NCBI RefSeq assembly: GCF_016908635.1
Contig: NZ_JAFBEG010000004.1
Location: 1-64,000, forward strand
Reading direction: 5' to 3'
Source: Sporohalobacter salinus
Lineage (GTDB): Bacteria; Bacillota; Halanaerobiia; Halobacteroidales; Acetohalobiaceae
DNA: 64,000 nucleotides
Below, piece after piece: positions 8,546-17,557 of the stretch (positions are counted from its first letter, which is position 1; each line of letters starts with the position of its first letter). Made by a program: the position numbers and the translations under genes. Below the pieces are notes generated by a model, which worked only from the letters and a program-made list of their open reading frames with translations, was not told the DNA's origin and searched no databases.

Positions 8546-8971
8546 CTATTTATTTGGACGACTAGGAGTTGAGATAGTAGATAAGGCTTTACCAGCTTCC
8601 ATATCAGCTTGAGATTTTGTAGATAGGTCTCCTAGTGAGACAATACCAACAATATTATCATTTTCTACTATTGGTAGTCGTCTGATTTGTTTATGGGCCA
8701 TTAATTGTGCTGCTTCTTCAGCAGACATATCTGGACTTCCATAAATCGGATCCTCAGACATGACCTGTTCTACGGGTTCATTGGTATCGCCACCCTGAGC
8801 AGTATTTCGTAGTACAATATCTCGGTCAGTAACTACACCAACAGGCTTTTGGCTACTGCAGACAGGAACAATTCCTACATTTAGGTCGTTCATGACCTTA
8901 GCAGCATCTTGAACAGTAGCGTTCGTATCTAGTGTGGATACATCACTAGTCATTATATCTTTAATCTGCAT
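8546..8971 (-). CDS. Two-CBS-domain protein
   Basis: A 141-residue protein made almost wholly of a tandem pair of CBS domains (~7-60 and ~70-125). The repeated signature is clear: IMTSDVSTLD ... GVVTDRDIVLR in the first and VMSEDPIYGS ... GIVSLGDLS in the second. Such pairs bind adenosine nucleotides or SAM and usually act as energy or ligand sensors. A short Ser/Pro-rich tail ends the protein. It has its own ribosome site (AAAAGGAGGCGAG) and is monocistronic. The ligand and partner cannot be read from the sequence. Confidence 0.93.
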   Translation of the reverse strand: MQIKDIMTSDVSTLDTNATVQDAAKVMNDLNVGIVPVCSSQKPVGVVTDRDIVLRNTAQGGDTNEPVEQVMSEDPIYGSPDMSAEEAAQLMAHKQIRRLPIVENDNIVGIVSLGDLSTKSQADMEAGKALSTISTPSRPNK

Positions 8972-9155
8972 TTAATCTCGCCTCCTTTTCATAATTAAGA
9001 TGTGTAAATCAGACGAATTTTAATCATAAATTCAAATTAGAAAATTATGTTAATTGAAAAAGATGAGGTTAAAACTAAGAAAGATAAACGTCAATCTTCT
9101 ATTAGTATAAAAAAATTTGGTTAGTTTTAAATTATTAATAAAGAGGTGAAAATTA

Positions 9156-9854
9156 ATGCTGAAAATAGGTCATAGAGGAGCGGCTGGATTAGCACCAGAA
9201 AATACGGAGTCAGCTTTTCAAAAAGCTCTAAAATTAAATCTAGATATGGTTGAATTAGATGTGCAGTTTTCAAAAGATAAAGAGTTAGTTGTTTTTCATG
9301 ACTATAACTTAAAGCGAATAGCAGGAATTGATATGGAGGTATCTGATTTAAGTTTGAAAAAACTAAAACAGATTGATATTGGTAGTTGGTTTGGAAAAGA
9401 GTATATAGATGAAAGAATAATGACTTTACAAGAAGTAATCGAATTAGTTAAAGATAGTATGCAGCTTAATATTGAGATTAAACCAGCTGGAAATAAATAC
9501 AAAGAAATTGCAGTTTCATTGTTAAAGGTATTGAGAAAGAATAAATTTAGTCAAGAAGTTATTATTTCTTCTTTTGACCATCAGTTGTTGAAATATCTAA
9601 AATCTATTAAATCTGATTTAACAACAGCAATTTTATTAGCTTCATTACCAGTGAATCCATTAAAATTAGTAGATTGGGCTGGAGCTGATGGGATTCATTC
9701 TTATTATAGAATAATTAATCAACAGTTAATCTCTTCTGCCAAAGAACAAGATTTAATAATTAATGTCTGGACTGTCAATGATAAAGCAAAAATAGATAGG
9801 CTAAAACAAATGGAAGTTAATGGTATCATAAGTGATTATCCACAAATGATTTAA
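9156..9854 (+). CDS. Glycerophosphodiester phosphodiesterase
   Basis: A 232-residue GDPD-family TIM barrel that releases glycerol 3-phosphate from glycerophosphodiesters. Visible motifs are GHRGAAGLAPENT at the N-terminus (catalytic His-Arg and metal Glu), ELDVQFSKD and VFHDYNLKR (metal Asp and second catalytic His), LNIEIKPAG (metal Glu), and a C-terminal VWTVNDKAKI ... GIISDYP. No signal peptide, so it acts in the cytoplasm on lipid breakdown products. Monocistronic, with AAAGAGGTG upstream, and convergent with the next gene at 12 bases distance. Confidence 0.95.
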   Translation: MLKIGHRGAAGLAPENTESAFQKALKLNLDMVELDVQFSKDKELVVFHDYNLKRIAGIDMEVSDLSLKKLKQIDIGSWFGKEYIDERIMTLQEVIELVKDSMQLNIEIKPAGNKYKEIAVSLLKVLRKNKFSQEVIISSFDHQLLKYLKSIKSDLTTAILLASLPVNPLKLVDWAGADGIHSYYRIINQQLISSAKEQDLIINVWTVNDKAKIDRLKQMEVNGIISDYPQMI

Positions 9855-9866
9855 GCACCAAATAAA

Positions 9867-10895
9867 TTAAATATTTTGGGCTAATTTTAGTAAAACTGTT
9901 CTATTTTCTGTGAAGTATTTATTTAAATATTTAGATGGAAGCGGCTGTTTAGTTTTACCCTTACCGACTTCAATAGTAAATCCAGGGCGATTAAATTCTT
10001 TAATAAACCAATCTTTATAACCAGCTGCTATTGTATCACTTTCTTCTGGTGTAATTAATTTATACTTATTTTCTTTGCTAAGTTTTTTAGCTAACTTATA
10101 ATCTTGTTTATATTGTTTTCCTTTTTGATTATAATACCAATAGATAATATTGCCACTGTTATGGAAGGCAACTACTGTTTTGAAATTCTTGTTACGTGTT
10201 AAGTCTGCTAGAGCTTGACTTTCTGGTTCGCTTTTTGGCTTAGGACCTTTATAATTTTTGAAATGAGGGTTATTTTCTGATTCAACTTGCTTCCAATTAG
10301 CTGGAAATTGTTTATTAAGATCTACTCCTCGTCCGTTTGCTTTCCAACGTTTAAAATTTGAACTTCCTTCATTAGCTTCAAGGTAGAAGTTTTTATTCTT
10401 AATTTCATTTTTAATTCCATTAGAAGTTATCTCTATCCCATCAGGATTGAGCATTGGTATAAAATAGAAAGTTACATGATTTAATAATTTATTTAAATCA
10501 TAATTTTTGATATCTTTATTGTCTTGTAAATTTTTTGCGTAATCTTCTATTATCTTGAGTATTAACAGAGAAGTAATTCTTTCTCGACCGTGAATGCCTC
10601 CCACAACGCCGATTCCTTTTTCTCCATTGCCCAAAGTTAAAAGATAGAGATTACGTTTAGCTAGAGACTCTCCAATAGTTGAAACTTGTATATTGTCATA
10701 TTTATTTTCTAATTTATTTATCTGTTTTTTCATTTGAGAATAGTTATAATTAGAAATTGGAGTTATAATAGAAGAATTTTCTTGTTTAACTTTGGGTTCA
10801 TTACTTTTTTGGTTATGTTGATGATTTTGACATCCTGTTATATTAAATAGTAAACAGCTTATTAATAACATTATAAGGATAAATTTTATTTTCAT
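9867..10895 (-). CDS. M14-family zinc carboxypeptidase lipoprotein
   Basis: A 342-residue secreted peptidase. The N-terminus is a lipoprotein signal with lipobox ITGC (Cys ~22), so the protein is anchored to a membrane facing outward. The M14 zinc site is seen as IHGRE (His and Glu), a later His in VVAFHNSG, and the catalytic Glu in FTIEVGKG near the C-terminus. The residues N-P-D-G and the run before NKQFPANW are also typical of the family. The closest functional group is the D-glutamyl/diaminopimelyl peptidases that trim peptidoglycan peptides, though digestion of food peptides is equally possible. Monocistronic on the minus strand. Confidence 0.9.
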   Translation of the reverse strand: MKIKFILIMLLISCLLFNITGCQNHQHNQKSNEPKVKQENSSIITPISNYNYSQMKKQINKLENKYDNIQVSTIGESLAKRNLYLLTLGNGEKGIGVVGGIHGRERITSLLILKIIEDYAKNLQDNKDIKNYDLNKLLNHVTFYFIPMLNPDGIEITSNGIKNEIKNKNFYLEANEGSSNFKRWKANGRGVDLNKQFPANWKQVESENNPHFKNYKGPKPKSEPESQALADLTRNKNFKTVVAFHNSGNIIYWYYNQKGKQYKQDYKLAKKLSKENKYKLITPEESDTIAAGYKDWFIKEFNRPGFTIEVGKGKTKQPLPSKYLNKYFTENRTVLLKLAQNI

Positions 10896-11336
10896 TATTA
10901 AATTCCTTTCTTAAGATTTATTTTTATTATTATCATAGATTATTAAGTATATGTCCGGAATAATTAAAGCTTTTATTTCTAAAAATTATTTGAAATCATG
11001 ACCATTTTACTTAATTTTACAGAAAATATAGTATAAATAATTTGTAGTAATTTAAAGGAATTATTAAATTAATAACGAATACATAATGTTGGTGTTTATT
11101 TGTCAAAATTAAGATCTAATGGAAAATAAGTTAAGTTCTCTAATTGAGGGGATAGGGGGAGCAGTTGGTAGATAAAGTAGTCAGTAGTTATAGGAGCTAC
11201 CTAACTTATGGCTTTATTTAACTCAATAATAAAAAGATAAGGAGGAGTTATTTATAAGTCATTTTTTATTTAAAAAATAACGAAAGTTATAATTGAATTT
11301 ATCTTTTAGATAATTATAAAGAAGGTGGTGGCTTTT
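10896..11336. other. 441-base intergenic region with a possible structured leader
   Basis: No convincing gene. From ~11100 the sequence is less AT-rich and can fold two competing helices (see 11126-11209). A ribosome-site-like AAGGAGGAG at ~11239 has no usable start after it. I tested it by eye against the cores of the c-di-GMP, preQ1, purine, SAM, fluoride and TPP riboswitches and found no match. Confidence 0.5.
11126..11209 (+). promoter_or_regulatory. Candidate structured 5' leader of the chemoreceptor gene
   Basis: ATAAGTTA (11126-11133) can pair with TAACTTAT (11202-11209). AGTTGGTAG (11163-11171) can pair with CTACC-T-AACT (11197-11206) with one bulge. The two helices share bases 11203-11206, so they exclude each other. 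Conserved function is not shown; this is structure only. Confidence 0.3.
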
Positions 11337-13289
11337 ATGAAATCAATCAAGAAAAAATTAGTTTTGATTACTTTAGTACTTATCTTAGTTCCATTTGTTT
11401 TTTCTAATTTAATGAATTATTACTTTATATCTTCAGGTTTTGAAAGTAGAGTTAAAAAAGAAAACTTAACATTAGCTCACAGTATTTCCAATAACGTAGA
11501 AGAATTTATGGATAAAGCTTATAAGATATCAGAGAGGTTAACAGATAATTCTAATATAAAAGGATTTGATAGTGAAAAACAAGAAAAGGTATTAAATAAA
11601 ACAATTGATAAGAATTCTTATTTTAAAGTATTTTATGTTCAAGATACTACCGGTATGCAGACAGCAACAAGTATTGGAGCAGTAAATGATATGTCAGGGC
11701 GCTGGTGGTTTAAGAGGATAATGAAGACTAAAGATTCCTTTATTAGTAAATCATACTTTACTATAACAGATAATATTCCGGTTACTTCGATTATTATGCC
11801 GATTTATAATCAAGGTAAGCTAAAGGGAGTTTTTGGAGCCGATCTTAAATTGAATTATCTTCAAAAACTTGTAGAGAAACTCAGCTTAGGTAAAGGGAGT
11901 CATGCCTATATAATTGATGGTCAAGGTGTTGTTATTGCCCATCCTAACAAAAAACAGGTTTCTCAACTTTATAATTACCGAGAGATGACTAAAAAGGTAA
12001 TACTCAGAGACGAAAATGGTAATATTGTAAGGGATGCGGAAGGAAATCAGAAGTCAGAGCTGCGTAAAATAGAAGTACCTGATAAACTAAAAAAGATAAC
12101 TTCTAAAGTTTTAAACGGAAAATCAGGTGTTGCTGAATATGTTAATAATAAAGGTGAAGAAGTAATTAGTGGTTATTACCCTATTGAATTAAAAGGTGAC
12201 TCTAATAATTGGGCTGTTATTACTGTTCAAAATAAAGATAAGGCTATGGGATTTGTTTCAAGTGTACAATATAAAAATATAATTATTGCTGCTGGGTTAA
12301 TTTTATTAGTAATTGCTGCTATGTACTATGCTGCTAATAAGATTACAACTCCAATTTTAAATATCGTTGATTTAATGGAACAGGCAGCCGGAGGCGATCT
12401 ATCTGTATATTCAGCTTATCAGGGAGAAGATGAGATTGGTAGATTAAGTGATAGCTTTAATGATATGATTAATGATTTAAGAGATATTATTCAGACAACA
12501 GAGAAAACTGCAGCTAGAACTTTATCTACTAGTGAAAAATTGTCAGCTAGTAGTCAAGAAACGGCCGCTGCAGTAGAAGAGGCTACAGCATTAACCGAAG
12601 AATTTACTTCTAGTGTTGATCAACTGAGTGCAAATGCTCAGGATATGGCTCAATCAGCTAATGAGATTAGTAATTTGGCTCAAAGTGGATTAGAAGATAT
12701 GGAAGATACTCAACAGAAGATGGAAGATATACTTCAATCTTCCTCAGAATCACAACAAGCAATTGAAGAACTAAATGCTTATTCTTTAAAGATTGAAAAT
12801 ATCATTGATGTAATTTCCGATATATCTGATCAGACAAATTTATTAGCCTTGAATGCAGCAATTGAAGCTGCTCGAGCTGGAGAAGCTGGACATGGATTTG
12901 CTGTTGTTGCTGAGGAAATAAGAGAATTAGCAGAAGAAACACAGAAATCAGTAGAAAATATTAAGAATATAATTGAAGAATTAACTTCTCAGACTGATCA
13001 GACTGTAAATACTATTCAAAAAAGTAGTGATCAAATTGAAGCAGGAGCAGAAATGGTAAATGAAACTGAAGAAGCTTTTCAGAATATAGCCAATAAGATT
13101 CAAAGCATTACTGTTCAGATTCAAACAGTAGCTGAAACAGGACAGGATTTAGCTTCTGGTAGTAACGAGATTTCTAAAACTTCCGAAGAGCAGGCAGAAG
13201 CTACACAAGAGATGTCCAATTTAGCTCAGCAGTTATCTCAGATGGCAGCTGAACTAAAAGAATTAGTAGATCGCTTTGAAATTAAATAA
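11337..13289 (+). CDS. Methyl-accepting chemotaxis protein with dCache-type sensor
   Basis: A transmembrane chemoreceptor of about 650 residues. The order is an N-terminal membrane segment (~8-30), an extracellular double-Cache-like sensor (~35-280, with ISGYYPI near its end), and a second membrane segment (YKNIIIAAGLILLVIAAMYY, ~310-330). A HAMP domain (~333-385) and a cytoplasmic signalling rod follow. The hairpin tip is ALNAAIEAARAGEAGHGFAV, which binds CheA and CheW. I took ATG 11337 because GAAGGTGG lies eight bases upstream; a GTG at 11325 overlaps that site. No other chemotaxis gene is nearby. The ligand is unknown; small organic acids or amino acids are usual for dCache sensors. Confidence 0.95.
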   Translation: MKSIKKKLVLITLVLILVPFVFSNLMNYYFISSGFESRVKKENLTLAHSISNNVEEFMDKAYKISERLTDNSNIKGFDSEKQEKVLNKTIDKNSYFKVFYVQDTTGMQTATSIGAVNDMSGRWWFKRIMKTKDSFISKSYFTITDNIPVTSIIMPIYNQGKLKGVFGADLKLNYLQKLVEKLSLGKGSHAYIIDGQGVVIAHPNKKQVSQLYNYREMTKKVILRDENGNIVRDAEGNQKSELRKIEVPDKLKKITSKVLNGKSGVAEYVNNKGEEVISGYYPIELKGDSNNWAVITVQNKDKAMGFVSSVQYKNIIIAAGLILLVIAAMYYAANKITTPILNIVDLMEQAAGGDLSVYSAYQGEDEIGRLSDSFNDMINDLRDIIQTTEKTAARTLSTSEKLSASSQETAAAVEEATALTEEFTSSVDQLSANAQDMAQSANEISNLAQSGLEDMEDTQQKMEDILQSSSESQQAIEELNAYSLKIENIIDVISDISDQTNLLALNAAIEAARAGEAGHGFAVVAEEIRELAEETQKSVENIKNIIEELTSQTDQTVNTIQKSSDQIEAGAEMVNETEEAFQNIANKIQSITVQIQTVAETGQDLASGSNEISKTSEEQAEATQEMSNLAQQLSQMAAELKELVDRFEIK

Positions 13290-13300
13290 TAGAGATTAAG

Positions 13301-13338
13301 GAGAGGACTAATTATTCTTATAATTAGTTCTCTTTTTT
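13301..13338 (+). terminator. Rho-independent terminator of the chemoreceptor gene
   Basis: A 14-base stem with two G-U pairs, GAGAGGACTAATTA against TAATTAGTTCTCTT, followed by TTTTT. The fabH promoter begins three bases later. Confidence 0.8.
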
Positions 13339-13340
13339 CA

Positions 13341-13369
13341 TTGACAGTGTTGTATATAAATGACATAAT
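13341..13369 (+). promoter_or_regulatory. Sigma-A-type promoter of fabH
   Basis: TTGACA (13341-13346), a 17-base spacer and CATAAT (13364-13369), about 54 bases upstream of the fabH start. Confidence 0.7.
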
Positions 13370-13422
13370 TAGATTAATACTAAATAAAAAATCAAGGTAA
13401 TCAATGGGAGAGGAAAGTATTG

Positions 13423-14418
13423 ATGAGTAAGAAGGTAAGAAAAGCAGGAATTACTGGAGTAGGTTCTTATGTACCCAAAAATATTTTAACTAATCATGAT
13501 TTAGAAGAAATGGTTGAAACGAGTGATGAATGGATTAAAAGTAGAACAGGAATTGAAGAAAGAAGAATAGCAGATGACGATGAAACTACATCAGATTTAG
13601 CTTATAAAGCAGCTCGAAAAGCATTATCTAATGCAGAATTAGCTGCTGAAGATTTAGACCTAATTTTAGTAGCAACAATGACTCCTGATATGCCCTTTCC
13701 GGCTACAGCCTGTTTATTGCAGGACAGGTTAGCTGCTAAACAAGCTGCTGCTTTTGATTTGCAAGCTGCTTGTTCAGGTTTTGCTTATGGTTTATCAGTA
13801 GCTAGTCAGTTTATAGCTAGTAGAGCCTATAATAATGTATTGGTGGTAGGGGCGGAAACTATTTCAAAAATTTTGAATTGGGAGGATAGAAATACTTGTA
13901 TTCTGTTTGGTGATGGAGCAGGAGCAGCTGTAGTGCAATCATTAGACTCAGGTGGTATTTTAGCTAATGTTTTAGGAGCTGATGGTTCTGATAGTGAAGT
14001 ATTAAAGATGCCAGCTGGAGGATCTCAGAAACCAGCTTCATTAACAACAGTTGAAAATAACCTTCATTATATGGAGATGGATGGGAATTCTGTTTTTAAA
14101 TTTGCTGTTCGCATTGTAGATAAGGTAGCATTAGAGGTGTTGAAAAAAGCAGATTTGACTCCTGAAGATGTTGATTTCTTTATTCCGCATCAGGCTAACA
14201 TTCGCATTATAGAGGCAGCTGTTAAACGGTTGAATTTAAATGAAGAAGAAGTTTTTATTAATTTAGATAAGTATGGTAATACTTCTGCTGCTTCTATTCC
14301 TATTGCATTGGATGAAGCTTTACAGGCGGGGAGAATAAGTATGGGAGATAAAGTCCTTACTGTCGGTTTTGGAGCTGGTTTAACTTGGGGAGCAAATATT
14401 ATTGAATGGTCTTATTAA
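13423..14418 (+). CDS. fabH: 3-oxoacyl-ACP synthase III (FabH)
   Basis: FabH starts fatty-acid synthesis by condensing an acyl-CoA primer with malonyl-ACP. The protein is 331 residues, normal for the family. The catalytic triad is complete: Cys117 in AACSGF, His256 in IPHQAN and Asn286 in YGNTSA. The start at ATG 13423 follows GAGAGGAAAG; a TTG directly before it is less likely. Unlike many Firmicutes, no fabD, fabG or acpP follows; the gene has its own promoter and a strong terminator, so it is transcribed alone. Primer preference (acetyl or branched) cannot be read here. Confidence 0.96.
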   Translation: MSKKVRKAGITGVGSYVPKNILTNHDLEEMVETSDEWIKSRTGIEERRIADDDETTSDLAYKAARKALSNAELAAEDLDLILVATMTPDMPFPATACLLQDRLAAKQAAAFDLQAACSGFAYGLSVASQFIASRAYNNVLVVGAETISKILNWEDRNTCILFGDGAGAAVVQSLDSGGILANVLGADGSDSEVLKMPAGGSQKPASLTTVENNLHYMEMDGNSVFKFAVRIVDKVALEVLKKADLTPEDVDFFIPHQANIRIIEAAVKRLNLNEEEVFINLDKYGNTSAASIPIALDEALQAGRISMGDKVLTVGFGAGLTWGANIIEWSY

Positions 14419-14460
14419 ATTATTACCGACTATTTTAAAATAGTCGGTAATAATTTTTTT
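14419..14460 (+). terminator. Rho-independent terminator of fabH
   Basis: A perfect 36-base palindrome (arm ATTATTACCGACTATTTT) at 14419-14454, ending in a run of T to 14460. Confidence 0.88.
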
Positions 14461-14617
14461 AATTGATTATAAAATAGAGACAATTTATTTCATTGCTTGG
14501 ATAATTGTATTAATTTAGTGATATATAATTAATTTAGTATAATTTAAATTGAGGATAAATGACTGTTAAATATCTTTTATTTATGATATTATGAAAGTAA
14601 GTTTATGGGGGGATAGA

Positions 14618-15868
14618 ATGAAGGCAGAAGTAATTTCTATCGGAACTGAGTTATTATTAGGCCAAATTGTTGATACAAATGCTTCATATATTGCAGAAAA
14701 GTTAGCTTATTTAGGTATCAATTTATATCATAAAACTACAGTAGGAGATAATCAAAAGCGGTTACAAAAAGTATTGGAAAGAAGTTTAGAAAGATCGGAT
14801 GTAGTAATTACTACTGGAGGGTTAGGGCCAACAGATGATGATTTAACTAGAGAAGCTGTTGCCAAAGCAATAGGAGTAGATTTGGTTAGAGATGAAGAAT
14901 TAGAAAAAGAAATTAAGAGTTTCTTTATAGATTTAGATCGAGAAATGTCTGCTAATAATCTTAGTCAGGCTTATTTGCCTGCTGGAGCAGAAGCCATTAT
15001 TAATTCTCGAGGAACTGCACCAGGTATTATTATTGAACATAGCGGAAAAATAGTGATTTCAATGCCTGGAGTTCCTATAGAGATGAAACAAATGATGAAG
15101 AAAAGAGTAATTCCTTATTTACATGATAAGGTAGGTAATAAACAATTAATTAAATCTAAAGTATTAAAAGTCTGCGGTTATGGTGAATCATCTTTAGAAA
15201 CAGAGATTAAAGATATTTTAGATCGTCAAACTAATCCCACAATTGCTCTTTTATCCAATAAAGCTGAAGTTCATTTACGTTTGACAGCTAAAGCTGAGAG
15301 CCAAGAGAAAGCAGATAACTTAATTAATGAAGTTGAAACTGAATTAAGAGATCGTTTAGGAGATAGCATATTTGGAGTTGATAATGAGATTATGGAGCAA
15401 GTAGTTGGAGATAAATTAAAAGAAGAGTCATTAACATTAGCAGTAGCCGAATCATGTACTGGAGGATTAATTGGGCATCGAATTACTAATGTATCTGGAA
15501 GTTCAGATTATTTCAAACAGGGAGTTGTAGTTTATAGTAACCAGGCTAAAAAAGATTTGGTTCAGGTTAAGAAAGAAACATTATCAAAATATGGGGCTGT
15601 TAGTACAGAGACGGCCTGTGAAATGGCTCAAGGAGTTAAAGAGTTAGCCAATACCGATTTAGGTATAGCAGTTACTGGAATTGCTGGCCCTACTGGAGGA
15701 AGTGAAGAAAAGCCAGTTGGATTGGTTTATATGGGATTAGCTACCGACGAGCAAGTAAAAGGATTTAAATTCAAATTCCATGGAAGTCGAAAACAGATTA
15801 AGTATCTTACCTCCCAATATGCTTTAGATAATCTAAGAAAGTATCTAGAAGGTAGTATCATTTTATAA
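14618..15868 (+). CDS. cinA: CinA: competence/damage-inducible protein, NMN amidase
   Basis: A 416-residue two-domain CinA. The N-terminal MoCF-like pyrophosphatase domain (~1-170) shows ISIGTELLLGQ, TTGGLGPTDDD and MPGVPIEM. The C-terminal domain (~255-410) is the nicotinamide-nucleotide amidase, with AESCTGGLIG, TNVSGSSDYF and GIAGPTGG. It salvages pyridine nucleotides. In many Firmicutes cinA lies next to recA; here recA is 12 kb away. The start ATG 14618 follows GGGGGGA; an upstream in-frame ATG at 14591 would add nine residues ahead of the conserved MKAEVISIG. The metallophosphoesterase gene follows after 25 bases and is probably co-transcribed. Confidence 0.96.
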   Translation: MKAEVISIGTELLLGQIVDTNASYIAEKLAYLGINLYHKTTVGDNQKRLQKVLERSLERSDVVITTGGLGPTDDDLTREAVAKAIGVDLVRDEELEKEIKSFFIDLDREMSANNLSQAYLPAGAEAIINSRGTAPGIIIEHSGKIVISMPGVPIEMKQMMKKRVIPYLHDKVGNKQLIKSKVLKVCGYGESSLETEIKDILDRQTNPTIALLSNKAEVHLRLTAKAESQEKADNLINEVETELRDRLGDSIFGVDNEIMEQVVGDKLKEESLTLAVAESCTGGLIGHRITNVSGSSDYFKQGVVVYSNQAKKDLVQVKKETLSKYGAVSTETACEMAQGVKELANTDLGIAVTGIAGPTGGSEEKPVGLVYMGLATDEQVKGFKFKFHGSRKQIKYLTSQYALDNLRKYLEGSIIL

Positions 15869-15893
15869 ATAGAAAATGATAGGTGGTATTTAG

Positions 15894-17291
15894 ATGAAAC
15901 AAGAAATAGTAGTTTTAATTCTAATTGCTATTTTAACGACAATATTTGCAGTTAATTTAATGAGTAATACTATTTATAAGTTAGGAGCTTTTGAAGTAGA
16001 AATAGAGGCTAAGATTTCGGATAATACAGTAACAGAAATTAGATTTCCCCCAGTAGGAAAAGTAATTGCTGATACCCATTTTCTCCCCTTAAATTTAGGA
16101 ATAAATATATTAAATATAAATCCTGATCGATTAAAAAAATTAATGAAAAACATTGATGATAAAGAAGAATTTATAGCTGGAATCAAAGTAAAAGCAGGAG
16201 AAATTTTAGAGTTATTTGTTCTACGAACTCTCTTAATTGCTTTTGGTGGAGGAATATTAGGCGTTATCATTATGGGGTCACACGATTGGATTAAATTACT
16301 TTCCGGTGGTTTAGTAGGGCTTATATTTATTTCTTTCTTATTTACCGGTCTTTATTTTACTTATGATTTTGACCGGTTTAATGATCCTAATTACCAGGGA
16401 ATGTTATCGGCGGCTCCATGGATGGTTAACTTGATTGAAGAAGGGTTGAATAATATTGATGACTTAGGAGCAGAGGTAGAAACAATAACAAGTAATATTG
16501 CTAATCTTTTTAATGAAGTAGAATCTTTGCGTGCTTTAGGAGATGTAAAGGGTGGAATTAATGTGCTACATGTTAGTGATATTCATAATAATCCTGTAGC
16601 ATTAGATTTTATAGAGAAGGCTGTCAATAGTTTTGAAGTAGATTTAATTATAGATACTGGTGATATTAGTGATTATGGTACTCCAGTAGAAGCAAAGTTA
16701 GTTGAAAGGATTGAAAAATTAGATTTGCCTTATGTTTTTATTCCTGGAAATCATGATTCACCTACAATTATTGAAAAGATGGACTCATTTGATAATGTAA
16801 TTGTCTTGAATGAAGATACAGTTGAAGTAAAAGGATTGACTATTACAGGAATTAAAGATCCAGCAGCAGTTACTAAAGATATTAAACCACCAGAATCAGA
16901 AATGATAGATGCTTATCAGCAGAAGTTAGCAGGATTACTAACTGAATTATCGACCCCTCCTGATATATTAGCAACTCATAATTTTTTAATAGCTTCAAAG
17001 CTTACAGAAAAAGTACCAGTTTTATTACATGGTCATGACCATCAATTTAAGGTAAGACAGGAAAATAAAGCAACTGTTATTGATGCTGGAACGACTGGGG
17101 CTTCTGGAGTTAGGGGATTACAGAGTAAAGAAGAAATACCTTATACAGTAGCTTTACTTCATTTTAATAAGCAGCCCAATTTATTTTTAGAAGTAGTTGA
17201 TATAATTAAAATATATAGCCAGACAAGTAGTTTTATTTTAGAAAGAAAAGGAATTGGGCTCCAACAACAGAAGACCAATTCAGCTCAATAG
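15894..17291 (+). CDS. Membrane-anchored metallophosphoesterase
   Basis: A 465-residue protein with one N-terminal membrane segment (~5-24), a soluble stretch, and a pair of membrane segments (~105-150). The C-terminal calcineurin-like phosphoesterase domain (~215-440) has the full metal-site set: HVSDIHNN, DTGDISD, PGNHDS, ATHNF and GHDHQ. Fold and metal binding are therefore certain and the substrate is not. It follows cinA closely and ends at a strong terminator. Membrane-bound members of this superfamily often act on nucleotide, lipid or cyclic-nucleotide phosphates. The first ~210 residues match no family I know. Confidence 0.88.
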   Translation: MKQEIVVLILIAILTTIFAVNLMSNTIYKLGAFEVEIEAKISDNTVTEIRFPPVGKVIADTHFLPLNLGINILNINPDRLKKLMKNIDDKEEFIAGIKVKAGEILELFVLRTLLIAFGGGILGVIIMGSHDWIKLLSGGLVGLIFISFLFTGLYFTYDFDRFNDPNYQGMLSAAPWMVNLIEEGLNNIDDLGAEVETITSNIANLFNEVESLRALGDVKGGINVLHVSDIHNNPVALDFIEKAVNSFEVDLIIDTGDISDYGTPVEAKLVERIEKLDLPYVFIPGNHDSPTIIEKMDSFDNVIVLNEDTVEVKGLTITGIKDPAAVTKDIKPPESEMIDAYQQKLAGLLTELSTPPDILATHNFLIASKLTEKVPVLLHGHDHQFKVRQENKATVIDAGTTGASGVRGLQSKEEIPYTVALLHFNKQPNLFLEVVDIIKIYSQTSSFILERKGIGLQQQKTNSAQ

Positions 17292-17292
17292 T

Positions 17293-17514
17293 TTAATTAT
17301 TTAAGTAATCTTGAGGATTAACTGGTTGACCATTAATCCTCAAGATTACTTTTTTATTGTGGTCAGCTTTGATGTTAGTTCCAGGATTCACAGTATAATC
17401 TATTCCTTCATGCATTCTCCCCAATCGTTGACCAAAGGGGGATGAAATACCTGCCTTAACTGGTTCAATAAAATGCTGCTTTAATCGAGACTGATAATTA
17501 AATGTCTCATTTAA
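17293..17514 (-). pseudogene. Decayed M23-family peptidase fragment
   Basis: Read on the minus strand from the codon after a TGA at 17515-17517, 73 codons are open to a TAA at 17293. They encode PVKAGISSPFGQRL, then RMHEGIDYTVNPGTNIKA, which is the start of an M23 (LytM-type) peptidase domain with its first zinc ligands (H and D). The text then jumps to VILRINGQPVNPQDYLNN, a typical C-terminus of these proteins. The middle of the domain, including the HxH zinc motif, is missing, and there is no start codon or 5' end. This is an internally deleted, 5'-truncated remnant. Confidence 0.7.
17304..17356 (+). terminator. Rho-independent terminator, partly inside a gene remnant
   Basis: A perfect 18-bp stem, AGTAATCTTGAGGATTAA (17304-17321) against TTAATCCTCAAGATTACT (17333-17350), followed by TTTTTT. 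On the minus strand the same bases are the last codons of the M23 peptidase fragment. Confidence 0.8.
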
Positions 17515-17557
17515 TCACTCCTAAAAGCAAATTACTGTACTTAATATTAGATTTATT

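Noticed and set aside
11101-11260. c-di-GMP-I or -II riboswitch upstream of the chemoreceptor
   Set aside because: The conserved cores of these classes are not present; only the pairing described was found.
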